From: Cheiracanthium punctorium
Lineage: Eukaryota; Arthropoda; Arachnida; Araneae; Cheiracanthiidae
Assembly: GCA_038373885.1 (NCBI GenBank)
Contig: JAWZYV010012534.1
Location: forward strand, 1 to 64,000
Length of the DNA stretch: 64,000 bases
Reading direction: 5' to 3'
Shown: piece by piece, positions 32,529 to 44,924 of the stretch
Layout of the letters: each line of letters opens with the position of its first letter
Numbering within the stretch: position 1 is the stretch's first letter
Notes under the pieces: generated by a model
What the model was told of the DNA's origin: nothing
What the model saw: the letters and a program-made list of their open reading frames with translations, nothing else
Database searches by the model: none
Program-made: the position numbers and the translations under genes

Positions 32529-33835
32529 TCAAGGTGTTAAAGGTAGCAGGCACAGTCTGGAAACAGTTCTTTTGAATACACCTGTCTGCGTTTTTACATC
32601 AACAACTCTAATAATTTTATCTTTCCCTGGGTATATATTAATTATACGTCCCAAAGGCCATTTACATACAGGTACGTTATCTTCTTTTATTATGACCATA
32701 TCCCCGATTTTCATGTCACTTTTTTCAAACATCCATGTTGAACGTTGTTGTTGATTATTTAAATAGCTGTTGTACCATTTTTTCCAAACTGTGTCTACTA
32801 CTTTATTAGTTTTTTGCCATAGACTGAGCCTGTTAGTTTTAATGTCCAATAAAGACGGTTCCGGTATAGCGGTAAGTGGTCTCCCTATAATGAAATGTGC
32901 CGGTGTTAGCACCTCCAAATCGTCTATCTCAGCTGAAAGAGGAGTCAGAGGACGTGAATTTAACATTGCCTCAATTTGTACGAGAAGGGTAAGAAATTCT
33001 TCATATGAGAAGAGTGTACTGCCTACGATACGTCTCATGTAATATTTCAATGATTTTATCCCTGCCTCCCAGAGACCACCGAAATTAGGAGCTCTAGGAG
33101 GTATAAACTTCCATTCTATTTTTTCTTCAATAGAGAAATTTACTAACGATTCATCTTGAAATTTTATTAATTTAAAGAGTTGTTTCAATTCGTTGTTTGC
33201 ACCAACAAAATTAGTAGCATTATCCGAGAAGACTTTTGAACATTTGCCCCTTCTCGCTATGAAACGTTTAAGGGCTGCAATTAAGGATTCCGATGTTAAA
33301 TCGGAAACAATTTCCAAATGAATTGCCTTTGTCACAAGACAAATAAATAGACTAACATAAACTTTCGAAGGAGAGGCTTTACGTTGGTATTTGTTTTTTA
33401 TGAAAAATGGCCCACACAAATCAATTCCAACTGAATTGAACACAAAATCTCGGTTGATTCTTACTTCAGGCAAATCTCCCATTTTTTGATTACATGTTTT
33501 AGGATTCACTCTAAAGCATAAAATACAATCATGAACTAATTTCCTGCATAATTTTCGCCCATTTAAAGGCCAATATTTTTGTCTTATTTGATATAAAAGA
33601 GTTTGTGGGCCAGAGTGTAAATATTTTTCATGGTAGTATTTAATTATCAATAAAGTTAGCTTATTTTTGGCGGGAAGTAAGGTGGGATGTTTCCGCTCAT
33701 AAGAAATGGATGCATTATTTAATCGCCCCCCTACCCTTATTATTCCTGATTGGTCAAGGAAAGGATTAAGATTTTTTATCTTACTTGTGGGAGCCACTTT
33801 ACCGTTTTTTCTGAGACATCTTATGTCATCTTAAA
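32529..33835 (-). pseudogene. BEL/Pao integrase and C-terminal domain
   Basis: The frame is open through KNGKVAPTSKIKNLNPFL and begins with the pre-integrase segment SGIIRVGGRL. It then has the zinc motif (HEKYLHS followed by CILC) and the integrase core with D in GIDLCGPF, D in FSDNATNF and E in FGGLWEAGIKSLK. A C-terminal DUF5641-type domain follows (PLGRIINIYPGKD, then VKTQTGVFKRTVSRLCLLP). A one-base loss near 33825-33835 separates it from the linking segment upstream, so it would not be made as part of a full polyprotein. The enzyme part itself has no stop and keeps its catalytic residues. Confidence 0.93.
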
Positions 33836-34150
33836 CTCACTATTTTGGGCAATTTTTACTAATAGATTTTCTGCCGACTCCAGCTCCTTTTTTGTGAGAA
33901 GACCAGAACATTTCTCAGCATTTCGACGACAGTTTTTAGAAAACCTGAAAATAAAGGCTAAAACACGTACAATTTTAGCAAATTTGTTACTAATATTACA
34001 CAAAGAATCAAGGATATCTGGAACGAGTTCAATAGAAAGAGTTAATTTAGAGTCATCTAATTCAGAGTTCTGGAAATTCTTCATTTCGGGAAGAATATCT
34101 TCTTCGGATATTTTAAGATCTTCCTCACTCTTTGGAAGGTAACAAGACAT
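33821..34150 (-). pseudogene. BEL/Pao pol linker segment, out of frame
   Basis: About 109 residues between RNase H and integrase (KNFQNSELDDSKLTLSIE, then FAKIVRVLAFIFRFSKNCRR). Text of this type connects the two domains in BEL/Pao pol. It overlaps the end of the gag-RT frame by 26 bases in another frame, and is followed by another frameshift. The tryptophan-rich WW/GP motif usually found at its start was not seen, so a small deletion may accompany the first frameshift. Confidence 0.8.
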
Positions 34151-37100
34151 TAAGGGAATGAATACTAGTACCTCTGGACAGTTGATCGGCAGGATTATCG
34201 TTGCCAGGGCAGTGAAACCAACTGTTTGTGTCAGTCAATGACTTGATTTCTTTCACACGATTAGCTACGAACTGTTTCCATTTTTTGTTCGAACTCTTTA
34301 TCCAATACAAGACAATTTTAGAATCTGTCCAGAAGTAAGCTGATGATATTCTTTTCGAATCAATAATTGGTTTGATTTTACCAGTCAAACGTGCTGCTAA
34401 TAATGCGCCAAGAAGTTCCAACCTTGGTATCGTGACCTTTTTAAGGGGAGCAACTCGGCTTTTCGATGCGATGAGACTGACTTCAACTCTGTTTTGTTTC
34501 ACCACACGTACATAGACTGCCACACCAAAGGCCTTCTTACTTGCATCACAGAAACTATGGATTTCGATTTTTTCAATTTCATCATCAGAAGTGTAAAGAA
34601 TGTTCCTGGGAATTTTCAATTCAGAAAGCTTTGGAAGTTCAGCACACCAGAGCAACCATTCTTCTAATATGTCTTCTGGCAAGTTTTCATCCCAAGGAAT
34701 TTTTCTTGCCCACAATTTTTGGAAAAGGCATTTTGCTCGCACGGTAAATGGAGTCAACATTCCAAGGGGGTCGAAAATCTTCCCTACTGCTTGCAGAAGA
34801 AAACGTTTTGTATTCTTTTGACAAGACAAGAACTGAACCAAACTTTGAACTTCCATTGTAAGGCAGTCATCTACAGTGTTCCATGCCATTCCTAAGACCT
34901 TTGCTAAATTGGATCCTAAGCTAATCGAATCATATTGTGCTTGAGTGTCAAATCCACATTCTTTCCAATTTTCCATTAAGGCTTCATCATTAGATATCCA
35001 TTTTCGAAGAGTCATATTTGCTTTCTGCATTATTTCTTTCGCTTCGCAAGAGATTTTTAGAGCATCTTGTATACAATCCGCACCAGCAATGAAATCGTCT
35101 ACATATAAGCAATTATCAATTAATTCTACAGTAGTTGGATTTTCGATTCGAAATTGTTCTATGTGCTTCTTTATTGTTGCTGATAACAAGAAAGGACTAG
35201 CGTTCACTCCAAAAAGGACACGCTTGAACCGGTAAGTCTGAAGAATCTTTTCATTTTCTTTTGGTTCTTTAAACCACAAAAACCTTACTGCATCCCTGTC
35301 TTTATCAGACAATGATATCTGTAAAAAGGCTTGAGCGATATCTGAAGTCCATACAATTTTATTCAATCTAAAATTAACAAGAACGTCGAACAGATTCGGA
35401 TTAAGATTTGGACCTGGCCACAAGCAGTCATTCAAAGACAACTCGTTGGTGTCGTGTGAACTTGCATCGAACACGATTCGTGTTTTTGTTGTAAGTCTGT
35501 CTTCCCTGCACACAGCTTGATGAGGTAAATAGTAAGTTGGTGTATCCGACGTTTTCTGGAGGTGTGCATCTTCAATTATTTCTTGTTGTAAGTATTCTTC
35601 GATTATGTCTTTATATCGTTTGTACAAATCTTCATTTTTGTCAAATTTTCTCTGTAAACTTAAAAGGAGTTGCCTAGCGACATTATAATTGTTTGCAAGT
35701 TCAGGTGAATCTGTCTTCCATGGAAGACGTACCTCGTAACGACCATTTTCAAAGGTTGTAGTTGTATTAAATATTTTCATTGCCTGATCCTCTTCTAATT
35801 TTACATCTTTATGCACTATTCCTAGAGATTCTAGTTCCCAAAATCGCTTCAACTCATTATCCCAGGGCTCGTTTTCTTGTATTAAATTAGAGCGGATTTC
35901 ATGAGACGGTTGAAGTTCTTTTAGAGACCCTGTAGCAATCCACCCAAACACAGATTCTTGCAAGAGCATTTGATCGTTAATCTTGCAAGTATTCCCTTTT
36001 AAAATCTTATAGAACAGTCCCGCACCTATTAGTGCATCGATTTTTCCTGGTTTGAAGTATACTGGATCAGCTAATTCAACAAATTTAGGTATATTAATTT
36101 CAGAGATATCTAGATGTGTAGAAGGGGTAAGACTTGTAATTTTTGGAACAAGAAAAAATATTTCTTTTGAAGAAAACGATTTATCCCTGTTACTTATGCA
36201 CGCTTGTGCTGACGATTTTATGGTAGTGACGTTTCCGCCCAAGCTAGATACAGGTGCATTAATATTTTTCTTGATTAATGACAAGTTATTTGCAAGTTCT
36301 ATCGTCATGAAATTAGATTGCGATCCTGAATCTAAAATGCACCTAGCAGGGATAGATTTACCCAATCTATTAGTCACCCAAACAATGGCTGTTGAAAGCA
36401 AAACTGTTTTATTTTTCACTATCGAATTTGACGATACAGAACTGAAATTTTTTATTAAATTAGAATTTTCTACTTTGTTTTCTTTTAGACTCTGGTTAAC
36501 ATCAAAAGTGTCCTCAGTGTTCGGTGAACTACTTGCATTTTCGAACGAGTGCGGCGGTGCGCCGTCTCTATGCAACAAAACATTATGTTTCAATCTGCAC
36601 AGACGACAGACATATTTTGATTCGCAATCTTTAACTTTATGTCGACTGCTCAAGCAATTTATACATAATGAAAGTTTCTTAACAGTCTCGAAACGTTGCA
36701 CAGGATTATTTTTTAAAAATATTTCACAATTATATAATGCATGTGATCTATTCTTACATAGAGGGCACATTCGGTTACTATCATGGCTTTCACGAGAAAC
36801 TAATGTTTTAGTTTTATTTTGTACTGAAATTATTTTAGGCTTCATTACTACATTATAACTCTTTTCCATATTCTTCAACACTTGACATCTTTTTTGTAAA
36901 AAATCAATAAATGAATTCCAATTTGGAAGCTCGTTTGAGTTTAAAGTTAACTCGTAGTTTTTTCTACTTTCCTTATCTAATTTCTGCAGAACAATATTTA
37001 TCAACAGCATTTCTCTGAGTGGGTTTAATTCTAACTTCAATAATTTTAAAGCCCTTAAATGCTTTTGGTAGCAATCAACTAAGTGTCTTAAATCCTTAGA

Positions 37101-37754
37101 AGACTCATGATTTATTTTTTCAAAACTCAAAATCGTATTTAAATGCGTGTTTACTATCAAACGTTTGTTTTCAAATCGTTCATTTAGAGCTTTGAACAAC
37201 GAAGAATATGTGTCATCTAAGGTTTGTATTTCTTTCGCGGGACCAATTAGGGCCGACTGTAAATAATAAAGCTTATGAGAATCACTTAATTGTACATTAT
37301 AATCAATTATCATTTCAAATTGATTCTTGAAATTCAACCATTCATCATATTTGCCAGAAAATTTCGGCAGTGGAATATCTGGCAATCGAACAACTGCAGT
37401 ATTATTGTTCTCAACTTTTGCAATATTTTCAAATGATTTATTTAATGCTTTTTCTTTATTAGAACTCAAAGATGTAATGAGAGATTTGAGACCTACCTCT
37501 GCTTCTTCTATTTCTTTTTCCATTTCAACGAAAATGGCTTCATGCTCGTTCAATTCTTTATCCGAAACTATCGAATAGTAATTTCCTTTTAATTCATCAA
37601 GTTTTTCTTCTTGTTTACGTAAAAGTTCCAATTTTGAACGAATAATTGTTTCTGTAGATTTGTCAGCTTCTTCCTTTAGAAACGTTACAATACGAGTTAT
37701 TTGTCCTTTTAAATTACTTCTTTTTCTGTCGAGAACGTTTATATCCAAAGCCAT
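34125..37754 (-). CDS. BEL/Pao gag-protease-RT-RNase H polyprotein
   Basis: 1209 residues from Met at 37754. Order: N-terminal coiled-coil-like segment rich in K, E and L (1-110); gag DUF1759-type region ([19 protein letters not shown], about 128-210); cysteine/histidine zinc region ([14 protein letters not shown] and following, about 330-395); protease with [11 protein letters not shown] (about 474); reverse transcriptase with RIVFDASS and YVDD (about 887); RNase H with [11 protein letters not shown] (about 1075) and TDSKIVLYW (about 1150), ending after NPADQLSRG. It keeps all these catalytic motifs. It is shorter than a complete BEL/Pao polyprotein because the frame is lost before the integrase. 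Confidence 0.93.
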   Translation of the reverse strand: MALDINVLDRKRSNLKGQITRIVTFLKEEADKSTETIIRSKLELLRKQEEKLDELKGNYYSIVSDKELNEHEAIFVEMEKEIEEAEVGLKSLITSLSSNKEKALNKSFENIAKVENNNTAVVRLPDIPLPKFSGKYDEWLNFKNQFEMIIDYNVQLSDSHKLYYLQSALIGPAKEIQTLDDTYSSLFKALNERFENKRLIVNTHLNTILSFEKINHESSKDLRHLVDCYQKHLRALKLLKLELNPLREMLLINIVLQKLDKESRKNYELTLNSNELPNWNSFIDFLQKRCQVLKNMEKSYNVVMKPKIISVQNKTKTLVSRESHDSNRMCPLCKNRSHALYNCEIFLKNNPVQRFETVKKLSLCINCLSSRHKVKDCESKYVCRLCRLKHNVLLHRDGAPPHSFENASSSPNTEDTFDVNQSLKENKVENSNLIKNFSSVSSNSIVKNKTVLLSTAIVWVTNRLGKSIPARCILDSGSQSNFMTIELANNLSLIKKNINAPVSSLGGNVTTIKSSAQACISNRDKSFSSKEIFFLVPKITSLTPSTHLDISEINIPKFVELADPVYFKPGKIDALIGAGLFYKILKGNTCKINDQMLLQESVFGWIATGSLKELQPSHEIRSNLIQENEPWDNELKRFWELESLGIVHKDVKLEEDQAMKIFNTTTTFENGRYEVRLPWKTDSPELANNYNVARQLLLSLQRKFDKNEDLYKRYKDIIEEYLQQEIIEDAHLQKTSDTPTYYLPHQAVCREDRLTTKTRIVFDASSHDTNELSLNDCLWPGPNLNPNLFDVLVNFRLNKIVWTSDIAQAFLQISLSDKDRDAVRFLWFKEPKENEKILQTYRFKRVLFGVNASPFLLSATIKKHIEQFRIENPTTVELIDNCLYVDDFIAGADCIQDALKISCEAKEIMQKANMTLRKWISNDEALMENWKECGFDTQAQYDSISLGSNLAKVLGMAWNTVDDCLTMEVQSLVQFLSCQKNTKRFLLQAVGKIFDPLGMLTPFTVRAKCLFQKLWARKIPWDENLPEDILEEWLLWCAELPKLSELKIPRNILYTSDDEIEKIEIHSFCDASKKAFGVAVYVRVVKQNRVEVSLIASKSRVAPLKKVTIPRLELLGALLAARLTGKIKPIIDSKRISSAYFWTDSKIVLYWIKSSNKKWKQFVANRVKEIKSLTDTNSWFHCPGNDNPADQLSRGTSIHSLNVLLPSKE

Positions 37755-37804
37755 TTCACTAGATTTCTTTTATTCTAAAAGCGTACTATAATCCAAAGTT
37801 CTGC

Positions 37805-37821
37805 GGTTCTATGACGGACCA
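37805..37821 (-). other. Primer-binding site of the BEL/Pao element
   Basis: Four bases after the 5' LTR the minus strand reads TGGTCCGTCATAGAACC, which has the TGG start expected for pairing with a tRNA CCA end. I do not assign the tRNA. Confidence 0.6.
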
Positions 37822-37825
37822 TAAA

Positions 37826-38073
37826 TGTTTTATCTTTTAATTAGAGTTTTATTCAAACGACGACGAATTTATTAATTACAAAAATTTTTATTTATACAAC
37901 AATTAAACGACAACATTTACATTCACTTCTTTCTTCCAAACATGAACCAGAACTACTGGCGTGTTGCCAAAATATTTCTTACCTCTTTTCTCTCTTCAAT
38001 TTAATTATGAGCTCTTCGCCAGGGCAACCCATGATGACGTCTAAGTGACGTAAGAGTTTGGTGTGCCCAAACA
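37826..38073 (-). repeat. 5' LTR of the BEL/Pao element
   Basis: 248 bp, begins TGTTTGGGCACACC on the minus strand. Contains TGACGTC- and TGACGT-like sites near 38036 and 38047. Confidence 0.95.
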
Positions 38074-38181
38074 ATAGGTGTAATAATAAATGTGTCATGG
38101 TTAAAATTCGTTTGCTTCTGCCAGCACTGTACACATAAAAAGAATATTTTAACTGTTTATATATAAGTAACACTTTTTATT

Positions 38182-38183
38182 TG

Positions 38184-38227
<44 letters not shown>

Positions 38228-38240
38228 AAGATATATATAT

Positions 38241-38295
<55 letters not shown>
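38182..38295. repeat. (AT)n microsatellite
   Basis: Long AT dinucleotide runs interrupted by ACATGTAAAGA twice. Confidence 0.95.
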
Positions 38296-38301
<6 letters not shown>

Positions 38302-38373
38302 AAGATATTTAGTTTTTGAAAATTATAAGTCAATTATTAAAAAAAAAAAAAAAATCTGGAGTGACTCCACTCG

Positions 38374-39205
38374 ACTTTCCGAACACTTACGATTAAGATC
38401 ATTACCAAGCATTTAAATAAATTTTAATTGATGAATAATTCAAACATATATACAAAATTGAAAATCAATCGAATGCACCGTTTAAACGCTTGCGTACTTT
38501 CAAGAATTTCTCCCCATATGCCATAATATAAAAGAAATTTTTGTCATAGCCCTGTAGAAAAGCTATAAGTCTTATACACACCAAAATCAATACCGGTCTT
38601 AAGATGGTGATTTATAACATATATACCCAATTTCAGATCAGTCGAAGCTACCGTTTAAACGCTAGCGCACTTTCAAGAATTTCTCCCCATATGCCATTAT
38701 GCCATAATATAAAATAAATTTTTGTCGTAGCCCTGTATAAAAACTATAAGTCTTATACACACCAAAATCAATACCGGTCTTAAGATGGTGATTTATAACA
38801 TATATACCCAATTTCAGCTCAATCGAAGGTACCGTTTAAACGCTAGCGCACTTTCAAGAATTTCCCCCGATAGGCCATAATGTAAGAGAAATCTTTGTCG
38901 TAGCCCTGTAGAAAAACTATAAGCCTATACACAAGTCCTATACACACCAAAATCAATACCGGTCTTGCGACGGTGGTTTATGACATATATATCCAATTTG
39001 AGCTCAATCGAATGCTCCGTTCAGGAGCTATCGTGTTCACTCACATACACACAAACACACATACACACACACACACATACATACATACATCTCGTAAAAA
39101 TAGCATAAATGGATTCAGAAGCCCTCAAAACGTGTAAAAACACCAAAATCTCGAAGTCGAATTTTTTCATGATTACAATACTTTCCTTACATGGTACATG
39201 TTCGG

Positions 39206-39210
<5 letters not shown>
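38374..39210 (+). mobile_element. Family A element, copy A3
   Basis: 837 bp. Inverted ends ACTTTCCGAACA. About three and a half units (starting near 38470, 38643, 38824, 39009) of about 174-185 bp, then a CA/CATA microsatellite, then the terminal hairpin. Followed by a long A run and a near copy, A4. Confidence 0.88.
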
Positions 39211-39239
<29 letters not shown>

Positions 39240-39319
39240 GATGTGTGAAACATGTTTGCAGTTCGTTGTTCTGATGTCATTATAATAAAAAAAAAAAAAA
39301 TCTGGAATGACTCCACTCG

Positions 39320-39973
39320 ACTTTCCGAACACTTACGATTAAGATTATTACCAAGCATTTAAATAAATTTTAATCGATGAATAATTCAAATATATATAGC
39401 AAACTGAAGCTCAATCGAATGCGCCGTTTCAACACTAGTGCACTTTCAATAATTTCTCCCTATATGCCATAATGTAAAAGTAATCTTTGTCGTAGCCCTG
39501 TGGAAAAACTATAAGTCCTGCAGACATGAAAATCAATACCCATCTTAAGATGGTAGTTTATAACATACATACCCAATTTGAGCTCAATCGAATGTACCGT
39601 TTAAACGCTAGCGCACTTTCAAGAATTTCCTCCCATAGGCCATAATGTAAAAGACATCTTTGTCGTAGCCCTGTAGAAAAACTATAAGTCCTATACACAC
39701 CAAAATCAATACCGGTCTTGCGACGGTGGTTTATAACATATATACCAAATTTGAGCTCAATCGAATGCTCCGTTCAGGAGCTATCGTGTTCACTCACATA
39801 CACACAAACACACATACACACACACACACACATACACACATACATACATACATCTCGTAAAAATAGCATAAATGAATTCAGAAGACCTCAAAACGTGTAA
39901 ATACACCAAAATCTCGGATTCGAATTTTTTCATGATTACAATACTTTCCTTACATGGTACATGTTCGGAAAGT
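39320..39973 (+). mobile_element. Family A element, copy A4
   Basis: 654 bp, the same ends and order as A3 but one or two fewer units. The flanking text before the left end (TCTGGAATGACTCCACTC) also matches that before A3, so the pair may be one tandem duplication. Confidence 0.88.
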
Positions 39974-40707
39974 AAAAATGGAAAAACAAACTTAATAACG
40001 AAATACATGTTTAGTGCTGGATATTCGTGTCCGGCAACCAAGGGAGCTGCCGGATATCCGATATCCGGCAAAATCAATATCCGTTATATCCCTAGTTTCA
40101 ATGTCATTTGTATGATTCATTACTATTTAGATGTCACATAAAACTAGGTAATATATTATTTAAACCTTTTAACGGAAAAAACAAAACAAATGATAACGAT
40201 TTTAAATTTCATTAAAATTTAAATAAATCGTTTGAAATCAATTAAATTTCTATTAAGCGCTTCAAAATTTCCTTTTGAATAATTTTGAATATTTTGTTTA
40301 AAGAAAAAAAAAATCTCAATAAAAGATTGTATTTTTCTCAAAAGAATAATCGATATAAACATTAATTTTTAAAAAATCTGATAAAACATATTTATTATTG
40401 TATAACTTTTAAGTGTTTTTGCTATAATATATTGCTAAATGTAAAATATATGTGCATGTATTTTGTGAGTTCGTGCAACAGGAATGCCGATCTCAACAAT
40501 AAAAAAAACCCTCTTGTTTTCAGTTTGCCTGAGGCTTCTATAGTTCCCGTGCTTTGTGTTTGGTCCTCTCCTTGACCTGCATGACCTTGACATGGGCTTA
40601 ACCAATCAAAATAAAAGCAATTCTTTTTTATTTAACGCGGTGAATTTTCGTGATTAATATGATAACAGATCAAAATTGCCTGACAGGCGATAACAGATCA
40701 GTTTTCT
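39974..40707. other. Spacer with TATCCG-rich palindrome
   Basis: A 21-bp palindromic stretch centred near 40062 is built from GGATATCCGATATCC-like text. Otherwise AT-rich, no gene seen. Confidence 0.5.
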
Positions 40708-41715
40708 CCGAAACTTAGCGTAAATACGGGTTAGGACCACTTAGAAAGACCCCCACGGAGGGCACCCCACCCTTCGGCCTAGAGCCCACGCGTAGCTAAT
40801 CGGCGGTAATCCCACAAACGAAATTGTAGATTCTCAAAACTATAAAAATTGGCTCCTTCTTTTACTTAAAAATAAAGATTTTGGGGCAAGTCAACGTTTG
40901 ATTGGATTCCATTCTCATATTTACTTAAAAAAAAAAAAAAAAAAGTTTATTTTCAATATTTAAATAAAACTATTATTCTGAGGGGGGAGGAGAATACTTT
41001 TTCTCCCCCCTTTTGTTGACGTTTTATTCTAGTACGCGTTTTTTCCTACATTCAAGAAATATTTGTATATGAGTAGGGGCGTCAACTACGTGGATGCTCA
41101 GGCGCCCATAAAATTTAATGTTAGGGTGATAAGGGATCAGAGCACCCACAAAATCTTAAGGGACAGTTTCAGTATCCTTTGAAGAAAATGGAAAATGCAA
41201 AAAAAAAAAAATGATTATATAAATAAACAATCTTAAGCAACCGTTTTTCGCACACATTGGATATTGTTGAACCAACAAATACAAATGAAAAATAAGTAAA
41301 TAAATATTAAACATTTTATGGTTATATATTTAATCACCTACAAAAACTGCAAAATATTCTAACTATACTTATACATGATTTTTTAAAACACTGTTTAGAA
41401 TGTGCACCTTATTCCGCTAGTGTGCCGTATTTGTGTTCTTGTTCCATAAAATACTTCTTCAAAATTGAAACCTATGTTAAAATCGCCTGCAAAAACTGTT
41501 TTAAAATTTTCGCCAGAACCTTTATTTACACGAAATCAGACCCAATATTCGAGTTAAATAAACAGGAGGATTACGCAATTTCTCGACAAAGATGGCTGTG
41601 TTTTGTTGTGGGATTACGGCCAATTAGCTACACGTGGGCTCTAGGCCGATGTGTAGGGTGCCTTCGGTGGGGGTCTTTCGAAGGGGCCCTAACGCGCATT
41701 TACACTAAGTTTCGG
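40708..41715. mobile_element. MITE with long (about 110-bp) terminal inverted repeats
   Basis: Arms 40708-40817 and 41605-41715 are diverged reverse complements. Outer ends read CCGAAACTTAGCGTAAAT, and shared inner text includes AAAGACCCCCAC, CGGCCTAGAGCCCACG and GTAATCCCACAA. The centre is non-coding. The target duplication was not found. Confidence 0.85.
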
Positions 41716-43050
41716 CTAAAACCACCGCAGAAATTTTTATAGGTCCGCTCCTGATTTTTTTAAATAGTGGACATAAACTTATTTTACTTTTAAAGAGGCT
41801 CTAGGATTTGCAAAGTTCGGGGGGGGGGCTACCTGCCCCCTAGTCAGAGTAACGTGAAGATGCTATTTAATTTGATTTTGCGACCAAATTTCTGTGATTC
41901 GGTCTAAAACATATGAGTACATATCGAGCCCCCTCCCCTTTTACGCACACACATGAGGATAAATTCTCATTGCAAGTACTGGCCGGGTGCATTAAGTGTT
42001 ACAGCATAACTAGCCTAAAAATTATTGTCTGCTTCGCTTCCCACCGTTGCAAAGACGCGAATGCAGCGTTTTTATCTTTCCATCATTGCACAATAGACAC
42101 AAAAGGAAATCTTTCAATAGTCCAGCGAGTCAGATTTAGTCAATATCCGACGAATGGATGAGGCACCTAAAGCGAATGAACCTACATACAAACAGACAGA
42201 TAGGAAAATTCTCCCTTTTTTTTATATCTGTAGATTATTGCATTATTTGGATGAGCTTTAATAATACTGATTTTACTTAATACTAATTGGAGATAGAAAC
42301 AGGCCATTGATAGGGAATCAGACAATGAATCTAAGAAAAACATTTACACGCAATGAATGTGCCTATTGAATCTGTAGGGACGATTCTGGATTATCAATTC
42401 TGGTTCTTGTTCAAGAAGAAAAACCAAATGAAATAATTGACAAATTATAATGAATTAAGCTATGTGGCAAGTTAAATTATTTTTTTAACTGATTATTCTC
42501 AAGAGGAAGTGCTTGTTCATCTAAAAATCAAAAAGAAAATCTGCTAATGCCTAATCTACTTTGATAGTTCCATCCCCTACCACCACCCCAAGACACGGCC
42601 TTGATAATGAGCAGTATATGTGGTATTTTCCTAATCATGTTTGTAATTTCGTTTAATGTAAATATTTGCATGAAATTTTCTTTTTTACAAAATTCTTATT
42701 GACTAAATTAAAATTTCTTTTTTAAACGGCTGTATTTTAAGATAAATTTTTGAAGTCACAATGTGCTTATTCAGTACGTTTTAGGACTATGTTCATGAAA
42801 TGCAAATTATTAGATGTGTCAATTGTAAAAATTAATATTTCACATCATTCTTTACTAAAATCCATATTAATTTCACAACAGTGGAGGCGCTAGACTTTCC
42901 CTGACGGGGTCACCACTCCACCACAAAGGGGGGAGGGTACAAATATATATGTACACATGCTGAGTGGCTTATCCAAGAGGGTGCCCCCCCCCCTGGTCAC
43001 GAAGTATGATATTTAAGATTGCCACTATTTGCACCAATTGAAAATAATTC
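41716..43050. other. Mostly featureless
   Basis: CAGTGGAGGCGCTAG near 42885 looks like a lone hAT-type end. No gene or paired terminus was found. Confidence 0.45.
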
Positions 43051-43092
43051 AGTTTAGAAAATGATTTGTTCAGAACAAATCATTTCTAAACT
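43051..43092. repeat. 20-bp hairpin
   Basis: Arms 43051-43071 and 43073-43092 (AGTTTAGAAA start) are reverse complements with a one-base bulge and a 1-nt centre. Confidence 0.9.
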
Positions 43093-43149
43093 AAAATATC
43101 CAGGGTTCAGAAAAGTTTCAAGGGAGAGACAATTCGTTCAGAACGTTCT

Positions 43150-44135
43150 TTAATCACAAACAGGACAGAACATTCTTTAATCATGTTACATGGGGAGGAA
43201 AACGACCAAAACTCGAGACCGTTAGATCGTCAGCCGCGCGATAGACCAGAACACTAGACCTTCGCACTTTAGCTGTTTACCATTTTAGTAGTTTTACAAC
43301 ACAGTATTTACAGGAGCCGGTAAAAGTAAAGCATGGAAAAAAGCTCAACCATAAAAAAATCCCCTAGAAAAAGCCGGTGCCATTTCATTGTATATTTCAG
43401 CTCTCAGTACCTGTTGGAAGCAATCAGAATATTTTAATTACTACACTGTAATTAAAATATTCTGATTGTGCAATGTAATTAATATTTACATTATTACACT
43501 GATATTTAATAGAGATGGGGAAAGGGGAATTAATCTGTACTCAATTTCTATTATTTTGTTTGGGATGGCAAGTTAACAGTAACTATCTTAGCTAAAATAA
43601 TATATTAAAATATCTTGGTTAAATACGGTTGTTAGATTAGACAGCATTTGACATAATTCACAACCCATGCAAAGGTAAGAGGAAAAACGTTCTTTAATCG
43701 AGTTACATGTGGAGAAAACCACCCAAAACACTAGACGTTAAATTAACATCCACGTGATAGACCTTTTTTTCTTCAGCTCTAGTAAATACCATGGTAAGTC
43801 GATTAAAATACACAGTCGACATGGTAAGACGGCTAAAGTGTGAAGGTCTAGGGTTCTGGCTTACTGCGCAGCTGTCGATCTAACCGCCTAAAGTTTTGGG
43901 CGTTTTTCTCCACATATAACGCGAATAAAGAACGTATTCTCCCTTACCTTTACATAGGTTGCAAATTATACTAAATGTTGTCTAACGTAATAGCCTTATA
44001 TTTAACCAATATATTGTAATATGTTATTTTAGCCAGGATATTTACTGTTAACTCGCCATCTCGAACAAAATAATAGAAATGCAGGACAAATTAGTTCCCT
44101 TTCTTCCATCTCTATAGTAAATGTCAGTGTAGACA
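43150..44135. mobile_element. Foldback element with about 310-bp arms
   Basis: 43495-43800 and 43815-44135 are decayed reverse complements centred near 43800-43815. Shared text includes AATAGAGATGGGGAAAGGG, TTGGGATGGCAAGTTAACAG-like and GTTACATGTGGAGAAAA. A further copy of the inner arm lies at 43150-43290 (AATCATGTTACATGGGGAGG). The arms therefore carry a repeated module. No coding capacity. Confidence 0.75.
43421..43468. repeat. 21-bp perfect hairpin
   Basis: Arms 43421-43441 and 43448-43468 are perfect complements (CAATCAGAATATTTTAATTA at the left) with a TACACT loop. Confidence 0.95.
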
Positions 44136-44260
44136 CTTTGTCTTTGTATTACAGTAAGGCACCGTATATACATTTCTCATTTACACGTCGTTTTCGTGAA
44201 GTCCCGATTCATTCCTATTCTTTTTTATTGCAAAAATGCTTCGTTTATACGACCCACAAT

Positions 44261-44507
44261 CAGTAGCGGGTCCAGGGGAGGGGCTAGGGGCTTCAGCCCC
44301 CCCAAAAGAGATTGCTCAAGGGTAACATTCTGCTATATTATACACTTTAAATAGCTAAAATGATCATATTTTCTTACTTAGCCCCTCCCAAAAGCCTAAT
44401 ACATTGGTTTAGACTAAAATTTTGATTTATAGTACATTTTAACTGGTTGAAATAAGCTTTTTAAAAAATTTAGCCCCTCCCAAAAAAAATTTCTGGATCC
44501 GCCACTG
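44261..44507. mobile_element. hAT-type MITE with 8-bp target duplication
   Basis: 247 bp. Ends CAGTAGCGGGTCCAG and, inverted, CAGTGGCGGATCCAG. The duplication CCCACAAT is at 44253-44260 and 44508-44515. Contains AGCCCCTCCCAAAA twice. Confidence 0.92.
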
Positions 44508-44515
44508 CCCACAAT

Positions 44516-44924
44516 GGCACAATTTCGGTTTTCGCCTTCCTAAAATCTAAAAAGTTCTTCTTTCAGTCATTGTTTTCTAATTTTAGAGAGAAACTTTTTC
44601 TATAAAGAACGTCCAACAAAGGATGTAAGGAGGGATTTATCTTTTACCACCTTACTTTAAACACGCAGTTAGCTATATTGAAAACAATTGTCATGAACTT
44701 AATTGTGCCCGTCAAATTGTAATCAATAATAAATATTAAGACGATTATAAAAAAATTATTTTTAATTCGACGTCTGAATGAATTTGATGATAATTAACAT
44801 GCAATGTGTATTACATTTATATTAATTAATATTAATCACATATTAAATATATGCAGCGTTCAAGATATAGTACAATAAAGGTACAATTTGTTTCAATTTA
44901 CTAATTTATTTATTTTTTTAATTC
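44516..44924. other. No recognisable feature
   Basis: AT-rich with no supported feature. Confidence 0.5.

Larger units (their letters stand above)
32106..38073 (-). mobile_element. BEL/Pao LTR retrotransposon, nearly complete
   Basis: 5968 bp. LTRs at 32106-32353 and 37826-38073 (248 bp) differ at two bases near one end by eye. The 5-bp duplication ATAGG is at 32101-32105 and 38074-38078. Coding order on the minus strand is gag, protease, reverse transcriptase, RNase H, integrase, typical of BEL/Pao, with two frameshifts between RNase H and integrase. Confidence 0.96.

Noticed and set aside
36052..36858. 268-codon plus-strand frame
   Set aside because: It is the antisense of the BEL/Pao gag-protease coding region and shows no domain of its own.
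39718..40141. Open frames at the end of A4
   Set aside because: They read through the CA microsatellite and terminal hairpin; no protein features.
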